Positions 33,224-43,820 of a stretch of 64,000 nucleotides of DNA are shown here, piece after piece; the first letter of the stretch is position 1; the number at the start of each line of letters is the position of its first letter. The notes below the pieces were generated by a model. That model ran no database searches and had not been told where the DNA came from. It worked only from the letters and a program-made list of their open reading frames with translations. Source of the DNA: Gonocerus acuteangulatus (taxonomy: Eukaryota > Arthropoda > Insecta > Hemiptera > Coreidae); the NCBI GenBank assembly GCA_946811695.1, contig OX328125.1, positions 104,673,876-104,737,875 of the forward strand, read 5' to 3'. A program made the translations under genes and the position numbers.

Positions 33224-33640
33224 TTCCAATTAAGCCCCAATAAGTAAAATAAGGCTAATATAAGGAACATTAAAACATAATCAAGAGAGAGTGAGTAATT
33301 TCCTGATTAGTAGTGATTAATATTAGTAAATATCCTTTCAACAGCCGCCATGACTAATGTCTATCCCCGGGGGAGTAATCACCTTCTAGTAATCAAGATG
33401 TTAATTATCTGTCCACCGATCAGCTGGGAAATTATATATGATCAATTATATTAGTACTTGAAATTTGTAATTAATCACTAATCAATAGTCAGACGAAGTT
33501 TTATTATATAAGTTTAAATCTTTTACAGGATCCCCATTTCCCATTTTCTCAACTGATTTATTTATTTTGTGTAAAACCTAATCTAATGAATCAATTAATT
33601 ATAAAAATTTTTACTTCCATAATAGAAACCGAAATTAGAG
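33224..33640. other. No feature recognised (intronic)
   Basis: AT-rich intron sequence apart from one GC-rich patch near 33365. No element end or frame recognised. Confidence 0.4.
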
Positions 33641-33850
33641 AAATTCCGTCACGCTGGAACTGCATTACTAAGCACATTCCCCAGAAAGGTAACTTACATA
33701 ACTTCAAAATAAACTTGAATAGTTTTGGTCTTTGCTAATGAACAGCTGACTATTATTAATTTTATATATTTTTTTAAGGAGTAGACCCCAACTTTTAATG
33801 GACTGATTTTGATTTTTTTTTACAACGCATGTTCTTCATTGTGGGGCATC
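33641..33850 (+). mobile_element. Family B 5' end, diverged fragment
   Basis: CCGTCACGCTGGAACTGC, AAGCACATTCC and GAACAGCTGACTATTATT follow the family B 5' order. The fragment ends near TACAACGCATGTTCTTC. Heavily diverged. Confidence 0.6.
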
Positions 33851-34488
33851 CTGATTACTGATACCTCTTTGGAAAGAACTAAAAATAAAGGTTTTATCAA
33901 ATTAAGATTTACTAAATATTATCATTAATAATTAAATTATCCTTTAATAACACAGCTACACAAAAAAAAAACAATTTTTTTTTTATAAGAAATCAAAAAT
34001 TGTTTGCATCCAAAAACATAATCAATACTAAAATATAAGCAAAAACGCAAAATTTTCAGATGTCTTATATTAAAGGACTGTAACAATTTTACCAATCGAC
34101 TACGTTGTGGCCTCAAAAAAATTGTATTTTTGAGCTCTGAAAGGCAGTACACAAGAAATAGTGGTTTATTTTGGTTAACGACTTGAATAAAAAATATTAC
34201 AGTAAAATATCCTAAATTAGGCTTAACCAAAATGTACAGAGTTTTTTTTTCCTGACCCCGGATATTTTTTTGTGTGGCTGTGTGGTTATTGAACCTCAAT
34301 AAATCTTCACCAGAAAATTTAACTATATTTATTGTCTCTCTTCCGCACAAATTTCACGGACTTTCGGTGCTTCTTCTGTGAATTTTTATGAATTGCTCAC
34401 ATGTAATTTAATTTTATGAAATATATTCAGTATTTCTTGATACATTGGCTATTTTAAGGATATATGACAACAAACTATATAAACTTAC
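33851..34488. other. Intron part with one long uncharacterised frame
   Basis: A 137-codon minus-strand frame (33937-34350) lies here. It is hydrophobic and Lys/Phe-rich, fitting AT-rich noise, but the N-terminal third (MCGRETINIVKFSGEDLLRF) is less biased. No family recognised. Confidence 0.25.
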
Positions 34489-34646
34489 AGTTTCTTCTGT
34501 AGAGGTAGTGGATTCTTGGCATATTCAGCTAGGATTGCATTGTCGCATTGCGGATAGCTAGGGCACAGCCTGGGATCTATGCCGGCTGGGTAGAGTTTCT
34601 GGGCTTGGGGTGCAGCATTGCAGAGACCGACCGCCAGAAGGACAAT
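34489..34646 (-). CDS. CPCFC: CPCFC cuticular protein, exon with signal-peptide remainder and first Cys-x5-Cys
   Basis: Minus-strand exon of 158 bp between acceptor CCTGTTTCAG (34647) and donor GTAAGTT (34488). Translation in phase 0: IVLLAVGLCNAAPQAQ is the hydrophobic end of a signal peptide with a likely cleavage near CNA-AP. Then come LYPAGIDPRLCPSYPQCDN (Tyr-Pro-Ala-Gly and the CPSYPQC Cys-x5-Cys motif) and AILAEYAKNPLPLQKK. The arrangement YPAG-x4-LCP-x-YP-x-CDN is characteristic of CPCFC proteins. The start codon must lie in an upstream exon (higher coordinates), as is common for cuticle genes whose first intron interrupts the signal peptide. That exon was not found. Without splicing the frame would read a TAA at the donor. 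Confidence 0.87.
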
Positions 34647-34734
34647 CTGAAACAGGTAAAGGTTCTGATATTATAGTTTGGATTAATGTTTTTCGCATAA
34701 ATATGCTATAGCGATGACTAAACTGAAAAAAAAA

Positions 34735-34850
34735 ATGACAAAAACGTTTCCGGCTGGTGTCTGCGCATGCGCGGTTGCCATGTACGAATAAGAAGACTGT
34801 ATGTTATACAGTACATTACATAGGTTGTTGGGTGGACCTAAAGCATATGT
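34735..34850. mobile_element. Fragment related to the GCGCATGCGC array
   Basis: TGCGCATGCGCGG, CATGTACGAATAAGAAGAC, TATGTTATACAGTACATTAC and ATAGGTTGTTGGGTGG match, inverted, the first unit of the 41505-42135 array. Confidence 0.7.
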
Positions 34851-35085
34851 ATGTTCCTGAATTGAGCAGAAGGCTCTAAACGAAATTATTTTATTTTTTT
34901 TGAACTTTTCAAATACTATAAATCGTCAGCTAATAATTTTTGTTCATTAATTTCTTTTCATTTTCGGAATTGTTTTTCGTGATCGCGAACTGAATTAATG
35001 AACAATGTAAATATATTCCTTTTCAATATACGGAACAGGATCGTATAAGATTACGTGAATTTTAAATTATTAAAACAACTGAAAC

Positions 35086-35305
35086 GGGGTCTCCCGTAGT
35101 CTAGTGGCTAGCGCGCTGGATTCATAAGCGGGAGATGGTGGGTTCGATTCCCACCTCCGGCAGGAATTTTCTCATCTCAAGGCTCGCTGGGAAAATTCCT
35201 CGCTGCGCCCTGGATGTCGGCGCTAATGACCTAGAAGTAGATGCGCCGTAAAAAAAAAAAATAAAAAAAAAAAAAATAAAAAAAAAAAAAAAAAAAAAAT
35301 AAACA
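35086..35305 (+). mobile_element. tRNA-derived SINE, family 1 (intact copy)
   Basis: Same head (GGGTCTCCCGTAGTCTAG), boxes and body as 21950-22130, with an A tail of about 55 nt containing single T interruptions. Confidence 0.92.
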
Positions 35306-35430
35306 ACTGAAACCTAAGGAATAATAATAATACAACTATTCAATTAAAATAAATGGCCGGCATCTGAACATTTCCTTAATATAGATAGTTATTCCTGTAG
35401 TTTATTATTGATATTTAAAAGAACTACCGC

Positions 35431-35817
35431 TGCTTTGAAGAGGTGTATTGTATCGACGATGAAGGATCATCAAGGTTTGCCGATATTGTCGTATTCAAAA
35501 AAAGAACCAACTCGCTTATATTATTGACCCCACTGTGAGGTTCGAAACAAACGACAGCGAGCAAGCTAATGCAATCGATCGTGAAAAGAGATCAATTTAC
35601 GATAAATGCCTAACGTTCTTTTCTGAAAAGTTTGAAGCACAATTCGGCAAAAGGAAATACACCGTTAAAGGCTTATGGTTCGGAGCTCGAGGAACCATAC
35701 CAAAGGAGACAAGCGCTTTCTTACAGGAACTCGGCCTAGATGTAAATAGCCTTCCCCTCTTAGCCGAACAAATATTGGTAGACTCCCTTGGGATCATCAA
35801 CCATCATATTTATGGTT
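35431..35817 (+). pseudogene. Non-LTR retrotransposon C-terminal endonuclease region, fragment
   Basis: The plus strand reads CFEEVYCIDDEG and SSRFADIVVFKK, then shifts frame (about 35503) into AYIIDPTVRFET...IDREKRSIYDKC...VKGLWFGARGTIPKET and ends SLGIINHHIYG-stop at 35819. The ADI...IDPTVRFE arrangement resembles the restriction-like endonuclease of R2-type elements; GARGTIP is typical of the same C-terminal region. 5'-truncated and frameshifted, hence dead. A family A copy starts at the stop codon. Confidence 0.75.
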
Positions 35818-36611
35818 AAAAAAGTCCGATTCGCAGGAACTGCGTCATCTTAGCGCGGTTCCGTTCTTATCTCTAGTGTTTATGAAGGCATAGAATAGAA
35901 ACAGTTAGCCTTGGGATCTCTCTCTACGCTACATTTTTAACAATAAATAGATCTTCTTATTTTACTTAATCTGTTTTATTGTCGAATACATTATCCGACT
36001 ATAAGCAATTTAAAAATAACAAGGAATAAAACAGTCAAAAAGAACCGCTCGAATAAACGAAATCAATTACTTTAAAGTTTTAAGCACTTATTTCTCCGAT
36101 TGACATCGCCTAATTAAAACTTTCTTTAGAACCTTTTTTGTAGAGCATTTAGTAAGATTTCGAATGGTAACCTTCTGCTTCCCAAGATTGTCAACGGTTT
36201 TCCAGATACTAACGAAAGTATACAAAGTTACCAAAACTTTTCTTGTCTGTTAATAAAATATTTTATTCTAACCCTTTCTTTACTCCAAAAATAACCAAAA
36301 TTTCAACATATTAGTGTTGATGAAATTCAAACATGCAGAAAATGTTTCAACTGAATCCCATAATTCTAAGTACCAAAATCAAAGACAAAAAGAACAGTTC
36401 GAATAAGCGAAATCAATTACTTTAAAGGTTTAAGCACTTTTTTCTCCGATTGACATCGCCGGATATATATATACAAATTTGAACCACCGTTATTTTCGGT
36501 CTCTAGGGGTTCTGAAACGCGAAATTTTTTAGTCGGCACTTCCGGATTGTTTCATTGTATCAACCCTATAAGCGGGGTTCCTCCCTATGGGGGAGGGAGG
36601 AACCGCGCTAA
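35818..36611 (+). mobile_element. Helentron-like family A, short complete copy (0.8 kb)
   Basis: Best compact copy. 5' AAAAAAGTCCGATTCGCAGG with the GCAG-gaa-CTGC mini-hairpin; 5' subterminal TTAGCGCGGTTCC (35850-35862) is the exact complement of the 3' GGAACCGCGCTAA (36599-36611). The 3' hairpin GGTTCCTCCC/GGGAGGAACC (36576-36585 / 36595-36604) overlaps it. The TA microsatellite is reduced to ATATATATA. It contains the uninterrupted site CAAAGACAAAAAGAACAG (36380-36397). Confidence 0.92.
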
Positions 36612-36850
36612 AACAAAAATAATGAAGGAAAAGTCATAATCAAGTGTACAAAGCGATCATCATTACAACCTCCAAATCACCAGAAGCAACTGAATGTTGG
36701 AATTAAAACAGGACATCTAGCCTTAAAAAACAAACCGAATAGATTCATATAAACATTTATCGGAAGACTGATAAAGCTAGAGCTGTGTGGTTTAGCAACC
36801 CTATTAATTTGGGCAGCCTCACTTTAAATTTTTTAATAAGTGTTCTTCTG
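36612..36850 (-). repeat. Repeat D copy, empty-site paralog of the 16904 hAT insertion
   Basis: On the minus strand GAGGCTGCCCAAATTAATAG, GGGTTGCTAAACCACACAG and GATAAATGTTTATATGAATC align with the sequence flanking the hAT element at 16904-17444, with a single GTTTATAT. Confidence 0.75.
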
Positions 36851-37095
36851 CGTTGAGGACATTCATTTCTTGATCATTACCAGTAAGAAATGTAAGATAC
36901 TTACCTCTCATCTGATAATATACAGGAAATTTATGATAATTATTTAAATAATTAACGGGGTTACACAAAATGAGCAATTCTGTATAGAGATGACTACGAG
37001 GAGTAAGTAATAGTTAAAATGTCTTGATATAAGAAGGATACGAATAATCTTTAATTAAAGGAAATAAATAAAAAAAGAATAAATTAATAATAATA

Positions 37096-38900
37096 AAAGT
37101 CCGAATGGCAGGAACTGCGTCATCTTAGCGCGATTCCAAAACGTTCTTATTCTAAGCTCGGAATAGATACAATTAATATTTTGAAAAAAAAAAATGGAAG
37201 CACTGACTGGTGAAATATTGAAAAAAATCCACAGGTATTCAGCTTGGAGAGCTTTATTACAAACAACCAAAAATTGTTTCTCATTTTTTTCTTTTAATTA
37301 TAAATTCATTTTACTAATCAATTACAAAAACAATAATAACATACTGTAACGAACAAACTAAAGAACGGTTCACAGAAAAAAAAACAGCACATTCCATGTT
37401 TTAAGCACATATTTCTCCCTTTGAGATCATCGCATGGAAAATTAATCTAGGACGGTTTTTGTGGACAATTTAGTAAATCTTTTAATAGTTAACGTCTACT
37501 TATCACGAAAATCCTTAAAATGCTTATGTTTGTTAAAAATGTACCTATTTTCTAATAGACCGAGAGCCAGCAACGCACTTTTCATGAAGTGTTTTATGCA
37601 CCCTGAAATTTTGATATAATGTACGAAGTGTTTTATTCTCTTAGGTAGACAAGAAGGTATATATGTGTTTCCTGGACATACCTTGGAACACCAGGTACTG
37701 CGCATAGGGGAAAGGTGCAAAACAATATTGCCTAAAAGTAGAGTTTTATTCAGAAGCCAACTATTATTAAGGAAATGAATGGCAAATTAAGGCAATTTTA
37801 AAATTTATAATAAATAAAGCAGGCACTATTAAGGGGGTTAAAATGATAATAATAATAAAAAACCAAGTACCTAGTTTTTATTTTTAATAATTAATGAAGT
37901 GCTTTATTCACGCTGCGATTTAAACAGCGTCTTCAATAAACATATTTGAAAATAATTGCAAAAGGGCAGACACTTTTGTGGGGTTTAATTATCAGAAAAA
38001 ATGAAAATAAATGTTGCTTATGATAGACTGGAATACACTGCGCGTAACCGTAAGAGTGTATGCCACGACTGCGCAGTGTTGGTTGTTTTCTGTGCTCTCA
38101 TTGGTTCTTGCTCACATGATCTTGTACAGCTGTTCCGGTTTTAATGGCAGCGAAAATAAAACTCACATTTTATATTAGAATAAAAACAATTAATTTTTTT
38201 TTTTTACGTGTTATACCCCTTAAAACTGTCTGCCATATTTATTATTCATTGTAATATTGTCTTAATTTTACATTAAAGATAGTTGGCTTCTGAATAAAAC
38301 TCTATTTTCGGGCAATATTGTTTTGCACCTTTCCCCTATGCGCAGTACCTGGTGTTCCAAGGTATGTCCAGGAAACACACATTTACCTTCTTAACTACCT
38401 AAGAGGTATATTATAGCAAAATTTCAGGACGCATAAAACACTTCATGAAAAGTGCGTTTCTGGCTCTCGGACTATAATACTTTCATAACTCCAAACGTAA
38501 CCAAAATTTAAATATGTTAGTTTGGATGAAAGTCAATCCATCTAGTTTCAAACTAGAGAAATTTTCAACTGATTCCATCATTTCTTAGCATCCGAATCGA
38601 AAATTAGTTTGAAAAAATTGCTATATCAACTTTTCTTGACAACATTTACAGATATTGCGTTAAATAATATTTAATTTTCGTTTCCCGACGCTAGAGAACC
38701 AACTGTATATGGAACACTATTATTTATTTCCCGTGAATGTCGTCAAACATATTTTGTTCCGGTCGGTTGATTCTGCTGGTTAACAAAATCGGACAAAATT
38801 TGGGGTAGCTTGAGAGGGAACAGACAAATTTGAACAACGGCTGTTTTCTTGAACTAGAAATATTGAACAGTAAAATTTTCAAATCAAATTTAAATTTGTC
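37096..38900 (+). mobile_element. Family A, diverged, split by foldback MITE
   Basis: 5' AAAGTCCGAATGGCAGG and CTTAGCGCGATTCC at 37096; the sequence breaks at 37557 and resumes at 38473 with ACTTTCATAACTCCAAACG, GATTCTGCTGGTTAACAAAATC and GGGAACAGACAAATTTG. The terminal hairpin is not found after 38900. Confidence 0.7.
37558..38472. mobile_element. Foldback MITE GACCGAGAGCC, copy 2
   Basis: Same family as 9668-10530, with TA on both sides (37556-37557; 38473-38474) and the same ~250-bp arms. It has an extra segment near 37630-37700 that is a partial repeat of the opposite arm (GGTATATATGTGTTTCC, TACCTTGGAACACCAGG), making the arms longer than in copy 1. Confidence 0.9.
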
Positions 38901-39714
38901 TCATTAAAACGGTGTAATCATGTTCACATTCCTTTTGTATTAAATTACTACTTTATTAACTTTTATTACTATAATTTATGTCATTCTACTATTTTTTATT
39001 ATATTAATTCTACTGGATAATGTTATTTCTAAAAGCATGGGGACTTTTAAGTATAATAAATAAACAAATGCAACGGTAAAATAATTATGGCTTCTGCAAT
39101 ACCTTCACAAAACTGCTACTGGAAATAACTGATATTTGTCACATCGTTATTTTTCATTTACTTCTACACGTGTAATATCACTTACACTTCAGGCGTACCT
39201 TGATACTAAATGAGAGGTGAGTTTTTTTGTTTTTTTTCTCTCCCAGAGGTATCATTAGAACTCATTGAATTTTAATTAGAGAGAAACAAGTTGAAAAATA
39301 GAAGTGAAAAAGTAGCGGAAAGTGATTGGTGCGCGCCTGTCGGGGGAATTCTAACCATCGAATACAAATGGCACATCGATTTTTTTATTTTTTTTCTCTA
39401 TGCAGTCTAACCGGCGTTAAAATTCCTTTCCAGGAATCTATTTTTAATTCAGTAGCCTCGTGAAAAAAAAAGTGATCTCGTTTCGCTGCAATGTCATTTA
39501 CCGAATAAGGACCTGGCGTGAAAATTACTATTAGCGTTTGTAAACACAATATTTCCATAATAACATATTTTTCCTGCATTCGAATGCATTATTATCTTTA
39601 ATAAGATCACATCTTTAAATGGTAGTCATATCGGATTGGATAAAAATTGAGTCTTGCGGGTTCGGATTATTTAGTATTCGAGAATTGAAGGCACCAACAT
39701 TGGCCTAAAAGGCT
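38901..39714. other. No feature recognised
   Basis: AT-rich; a 64-codon minus frame at 39385-39579 has no motif. Confidence 0.4.
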
Positions 39715-39730
39715 ATCTATATCTATATCT

Positions 39731-39798
<68 letters not shown>
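39715..39798. repeat. (ATATCT)n then (TA)n microsatellite
   Basis: About five ATATCT units pass into roughly 50 bp of TA repeats. No flanking family A or B sequence was recognised. Confidence 0.9.
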
Positions 39799-39802
<4 letters not shown>

Positions 39803-40109
39803 TGTTTCCTCCGTACAGTAACCCTGCAAGAAGGGAGTTTATTTTTGTCTGCAAGTCTCATGCAATAAACAGCATACCACTTGCATTTGTATATTAACAT
39901 ATTTTGTTTTTTTTAAACATATTATTAGTTTTAGTTAAAATTTAAAAGTTTACAAATGAAAACTATACAAAATACAACAAATTGAGAAAAATTAACAGAA
40001 GAACAGAATATAAAATGAAGTAAAACAAAAACGTGGATAATAAAGAATAAATGAATAATCAACTGATGATGATAAAAGTAGAAATATCCAATTTTAGTAA
40101 TACCACATT
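39799..40109. other. No feature recognised
   Basis: AT-rich; possibly the 3' UTR of the LINE fragment that follows on the minus strand. Confidence 0.4.
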
Positions 40110-40780
40110 TTATATGTAATAGGGATTCAATCTTCCCATTGCCATGTAAAGCTGCTCAGCAAATTCTCTTAATGCTTTATTATGGCACATAAACAGAGTT
40201 ACTTCTGGTGAAGGCCAGACTCCGTTTTGTTTCATAATTGTCTTTTGTAATTTTGTCCGTTCCTGTATTAGTAGTCGGCAGTCGTATACTAAGTGTTGGT
40301 AAGTTTGTTCAGTAAGTAAATCGCATGGACAAGTGTATCTGTTTGTGATTTTGAAACGGTGTAAGTATGAATTTATTGAACCATGTCCTGTCACAAGTTG
40401 TGTTGTGTAACAATCAGTCATAGTTTGTTTTTTTTTTTTTTTTTTGTTAAATATGTTTGAATTTGTGGCATGAATAGTTTTAAGTGTGTCCCTTTGTTAG
40501 TATTTGTCCAGCGGTTTTCCCAAGTTTGTATAGTCTTAGTTTGTAACATAAATTTTAAGTGTTTTTTTCGATATCATATCGTAACAAACTGGTAACTGGG
40601 GACTTTTTGCGGCAGCTTTAGCCACTTTATCAGCTAATTCGTTCCCCTTTATCAGCTAATTCGTTCAGCTAATTCGTTTCTAGAGTGTCCTCTTCTACAC
40701 TTAAAATATATGTTTATGTTAATGTTTTGTATTTCAGTTACATGTTTCCTTATTTCTTCTGTTAGCGACTCATGTATCGA
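40110..40780 (-). pseudogene. LINE ORF2 end with RNase H and zinc-knuckle tail
   Basis: Minus strand, from high to low coordinates: an RNase H C-terminal motif (FKCRRGHSRNELA and, after a small tandem duplication, GNELADKVAKAAA), a stop, a WENRWTN segment, then a clean 103-codon frame (40110-40421) with LVTGHGSINSYLHRF and CPCDLLTEQTYQHLVYDC. This order (RNase H, then a CPC...H...C tail) is that of I/R1-group non-LTR elements. The RT domain itself is absent. AACGAATTAGCTGA is duplicated at 40628-40680. Confidence 0.82.
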
Positions 40781-40786
40781 ACGATA

Positions 40787-40828
40787 TTATATATATATGT
40801 ATGTATATATATATATATATATATATAC
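40787..40828. repeat. (TA)n microsatellite
   Basis: TA repeats with TATG interruptions at both ends. Confidence 0.9.
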
Positions 40829-41504
40829 ATACAGGTTGTATTGCATGTTAATGACAATACTCCAGAGGGTTAAGCTGGACCAAAACCTTAGTTCTACACT
40901 ACAAATCACACATTTCTATCTCACTCCATTCCAGATATATGCCATTCTAAAGGTTCATTAGGGAAAAAAAACAAAAAAAAAAAAAACGTGTTTTTGTAGT
41001 ACAACTCAAATTTTCTCTGCTTGTACACATTTTCTCCCCCAAAACTCATTAAATTTTTGAATTAAATTTGCTTTACGGCTAATGTACACCCAATGTTCAC
41101 AAAAATTGCATTCAAACCGCAATATCAATTTAAAAAGTAAAAATTGATAATCGTTTCTGGTTATAGACCACATTTAAATCACTCCTGTTCCAAAAAAAAT
41201 CCCGCAGACTGCTGAATCTCACAAAAGTCGTTAAATTTAATTAGATTTCTAACGGTATACTCAGAACTCAGATTATATCACAATTTCATAATGTAATTGG
41301 AATTAGAGAGGGAAAAACATCAAATAAATAAAATTAATATTATGTTTATTTTCATGATTTTTTTAAAAGAAGTAATTGAAAATTATTCTTGATTAAATAA
41401 ATACTTAAATGATTATAGTAAGTTTTTCATAAAATTTCAATAAAAAAAAAAAAAAAAATCGTTTAGAGCCTAGTTGCTAAAATTCAAGAACATAAATATG
41501 CTTT
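40829..41504. other. AT-rich, no feature recognised
   Basis: Two A-rich tracts (40973-40985, 41441-41458). No gene seen. Confidence 0.45.
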
Positions 41505-42135
41505 AAGTCCACCCGACGAACCTATGTAATGTACTGTATAACATATAGTCTTCTTTTTCGTATATTGCCACTGCGCATGCGCGAACTCCAGCGGACACCT
41601 TCTTGTGACACATTTTTGTAACGCTTAGGTTCACCCGACAAACCTATGTAATGTAGTCTATAAAATACAGTCATCCTTTTCGTACATGGCCACTGCACAT
41701 GCGCGAACGCCAGCGAACACTTTTTTGTGACATATACAGTCTTATTTTTCGTACATGGCCACGCTACTGCGCATGCGCGAACGCCAGCGTACATTTTTTT
41801 TGGACACATACAGTCTTATTTTTCGTAAATAGCCACTTCGAATGCGCCAATACCACTGCGCATGCGCGAACACCAGCGGAAACGTTTTTTTTCCAGTTTA
41901 GTCACCGCTAAAGCATATTCATGCTAATAACACAAATCAACGCGGTTATGATTTAAACAAAATAAATGAAGAGTTGTTGTTCTCACATTTGAAACACCAC
42001 TGCGCATACTCGAACGCCACTGCTCATGCGCGAACGCCACTGCTCATGCGCGAACGTCACTGCGCTTGCGCGAGCGCCTTTGCGCATGCGCAAACGCCAG
42101 CGTACACTTTTTCGTAACGGTTTTTTCCAGTTTAG
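41505..42135. repeat. Degenerate array rich in GCGCATGCGC
   Basis: Units of about 75-120 bp carry ACTGCGCATGCGCGAACGCCAGCG, spread at about 41570, 41692, 41767, 41852, 41998, 42018, 42038, 42060 and 42083, with ACATACAGTCTTATTTTTCGTA between the first ones and shorter direct spacing (about 20 bp) towards the right. Frames crossing it (41522-41809, 41699-41911) are by-products. GCGCATGCGC is the palindromic consensus bound by NRF-1 / Erect wing proteins. Confidence 0.8.
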
Positions 42136-42179
42136 TCGACTGGTCTCCTTGCAGAATACACTGACGACACCTCGCTCTC

Positions 42180-42183
<4 letters not shown>

Positions 42184-42250
<67 letters not shown>
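42184..42250. repeat. (TA)n followed by (G)10 and (GA)n
   Basis: About 33 TA units, then GGGGGGGGGGAGAGAGA. Composite microsatellite. Confidence 0.95.
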
Positions 42251-42251
<1 letters not shown>

Positions 42252-43204
42252 GGGGGGGGGGAGAGAGAAAGCACGCTAAAACTAATTTTTATGTGCATGA
42301 CTATCAATCTCGAAGTTGCTAAAGAAGTAAATACCATCCCACAAAGTAATTGGGAAAAGTTATACCTCTAATTATGCTACCACTTAAATGTAATTAAGGC
42401 ACGCTTTGCAATCACACCAAACACCTCCTGGATTGGTCCAATAAACATTCCACATCAATCTCCTTTTCTTTAAATTACATTCCTTTTGGAGATTTCCTAC
42501 CTCCCACATTCTAAGCATTAGTTCCTTACGTAGGCTCAATCATTTACCAATACAGTTTTTCGTATGCATAATTATATTTCGATTTTAGCATCAAATGGTC
42601 TTTTTGAGTTCCAAAACATTTGTTTCAAAAATACATTCTTTTAAACCAAAGGTCGTGTTTGTTGACCAGCGCGATTAGTCCAACGAAACACGTTTTTTCG
42701 GATGAATTCCTCCAGAGTCCTCATTGTCCTGTGATAAAAAAAATGTTGTTACATTTGGGGTAGTTTCAGCTCAGTGTTAAAACCTACTGTACATGTATTG
42801 GACTCGTTTACTTTTAGGTTTAAAGATACACGTTTTGTAAGTAATTGGACTTTTGGAATCTAACGAAAACTCTTTTAAGACTATATCAATAACTGCTGTT
42901 GAGGAAAAAGAAAAAGGAAAAATATATTTTCCTTGGGAAATCATAGTAAATAAAGTATCTATTGGAAAGCTTATTAAATTTCCTACATAATGGATTCTTA
43001 TATTAATTTTGATAAAGCAATTTCGTTCGGAGAAACCGTTGCTTAAATAAACTCATTTACACTTAGGATATTGTGAGTTTCCTGTTTTTATTTCGCTGTT
43101 CTACGATATGAGGGAAGAGCGAAGAGCGATAAGCGAAAAGCTTTAGTGCAACGTCGCTCACATTAATGTTAAGCTGGAGTGCAGTAGAAATGAGGGAGGA
43201 CAGG
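42251..43204. other. Mostly unassigned; diverged family A traces
   Basis: Around 42880-43060, GGAAATCATAGTAAATAAAG, GGAAAGCTTATTAAATTTCC and TTTCGTTCGGAGAAACCG follow the order of old family A internal sequence. No termini. Otherwise nothing. Confidence 0.35.
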
Positions 43205-43820
43205 CTACAATAGGCATGAGCGACAGGGCGACGCCGCTTGCAGGTTCCAGCCTGTCGCTTATCGCTTGGCTCAGAAATTACAATTTTTTCGTCACTCACC
43301 CCAGACATTATATTTTGCATGCTACCAAAAAGGCTAGAGCCGCCAGTCTTAACCGATTTCAATGCATTTTTTTTTTATTATTATTTTTTTTTGGAAAGGT
43401 AATTAAATTTAGAACAACTTTGTCAATTCACATTTATGGTTTTTGTTTCTCTTCTTTATTAAATTACGTAGAAATCCAATGTTTATAACCTCCCAATGCT
43501 TATAACCTTCTAGCTACCTTTCTTATAAATAATTTAAAAATATGAATACTAATAAAAGAGTAAATTGGATGATAGTGAATGTTTCGAAAGGACAAAGTAT
43601 GGAACAGTGATTTTAAACATTAAATCATAACCAAGAAACCATGGGAAGAGCTGGGAAACGCGTTATTAACTAAACATTTAAAACGTTAATTTATGTAATT
43701 AATATTTAGATTATGCGATGATGGTAAAAGAAAACACCTCCCAGCCACTTTGTATCGTAGCCTGTGCCCCTCTTTAGTTAAACGCTCGGTCGCTCTGTCG
43801 CTCACCGCGCGTATTGTACC
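43205..43820. mobile_element. Repeat E, copy 1 (GAGCGACAGGGCGAC ends)
   Basis: Core 43338-43556 (AACTTTGTCAATTCAC, TTATTAAATTACGT, ATGCTTATAACCTTCTAG, AAATATGAATACTAAT) is shared with 58562-58764. The GC-rich ends are mutually inverted: TGAGCGACAGGGCGAC at 43216 and GTCGCTCTGTCGCTCA at 43789. An extra GATAAGCGA...TCGCTTATCGC pair lies just inside or outside. No coding potential. Confidence 0.6.

Larger units (their letters stand above)
26743..34488 (-). other. CPCFC intron, 7.75 kb, filled with mobile elements
   Basis: Donor GTAAGTT (minus strand, 34488-34482) to acceptor TTTTCAG (26743). It holds a family B copy, a diverged family A copy, two Penelope-like remnants, a SINE fragment and a TA-flanked MITE, many of them in their own entries. 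Confidence 0.75.

Noticed and set aside
33937..34350. 137-codon minus-strand gene within the CPCFC intron
   Set aside because: Composition is AT-driven (Phe, Leu, Lys, Ile), with poly-A/T coding stretches and no recognised domain. Kept only as an unassigned frame.
36902..36925. Possible first CPCFC exon on the minus strand (ATGAGAG before GTAAGTATC)
   Set aside because: The donor is excellent but the exon would end in phase 1, while the exon at 34489-34646 needs phase 0. It also encodes no signal-peptide start.
43285..43320. Alternative first CPCFC exon (ATG TCT GGG before GTGAGT, minus strand)
   Set aside because: The phase fits, but it lies inside repeat E and gives an implausible short start without a basic residue.
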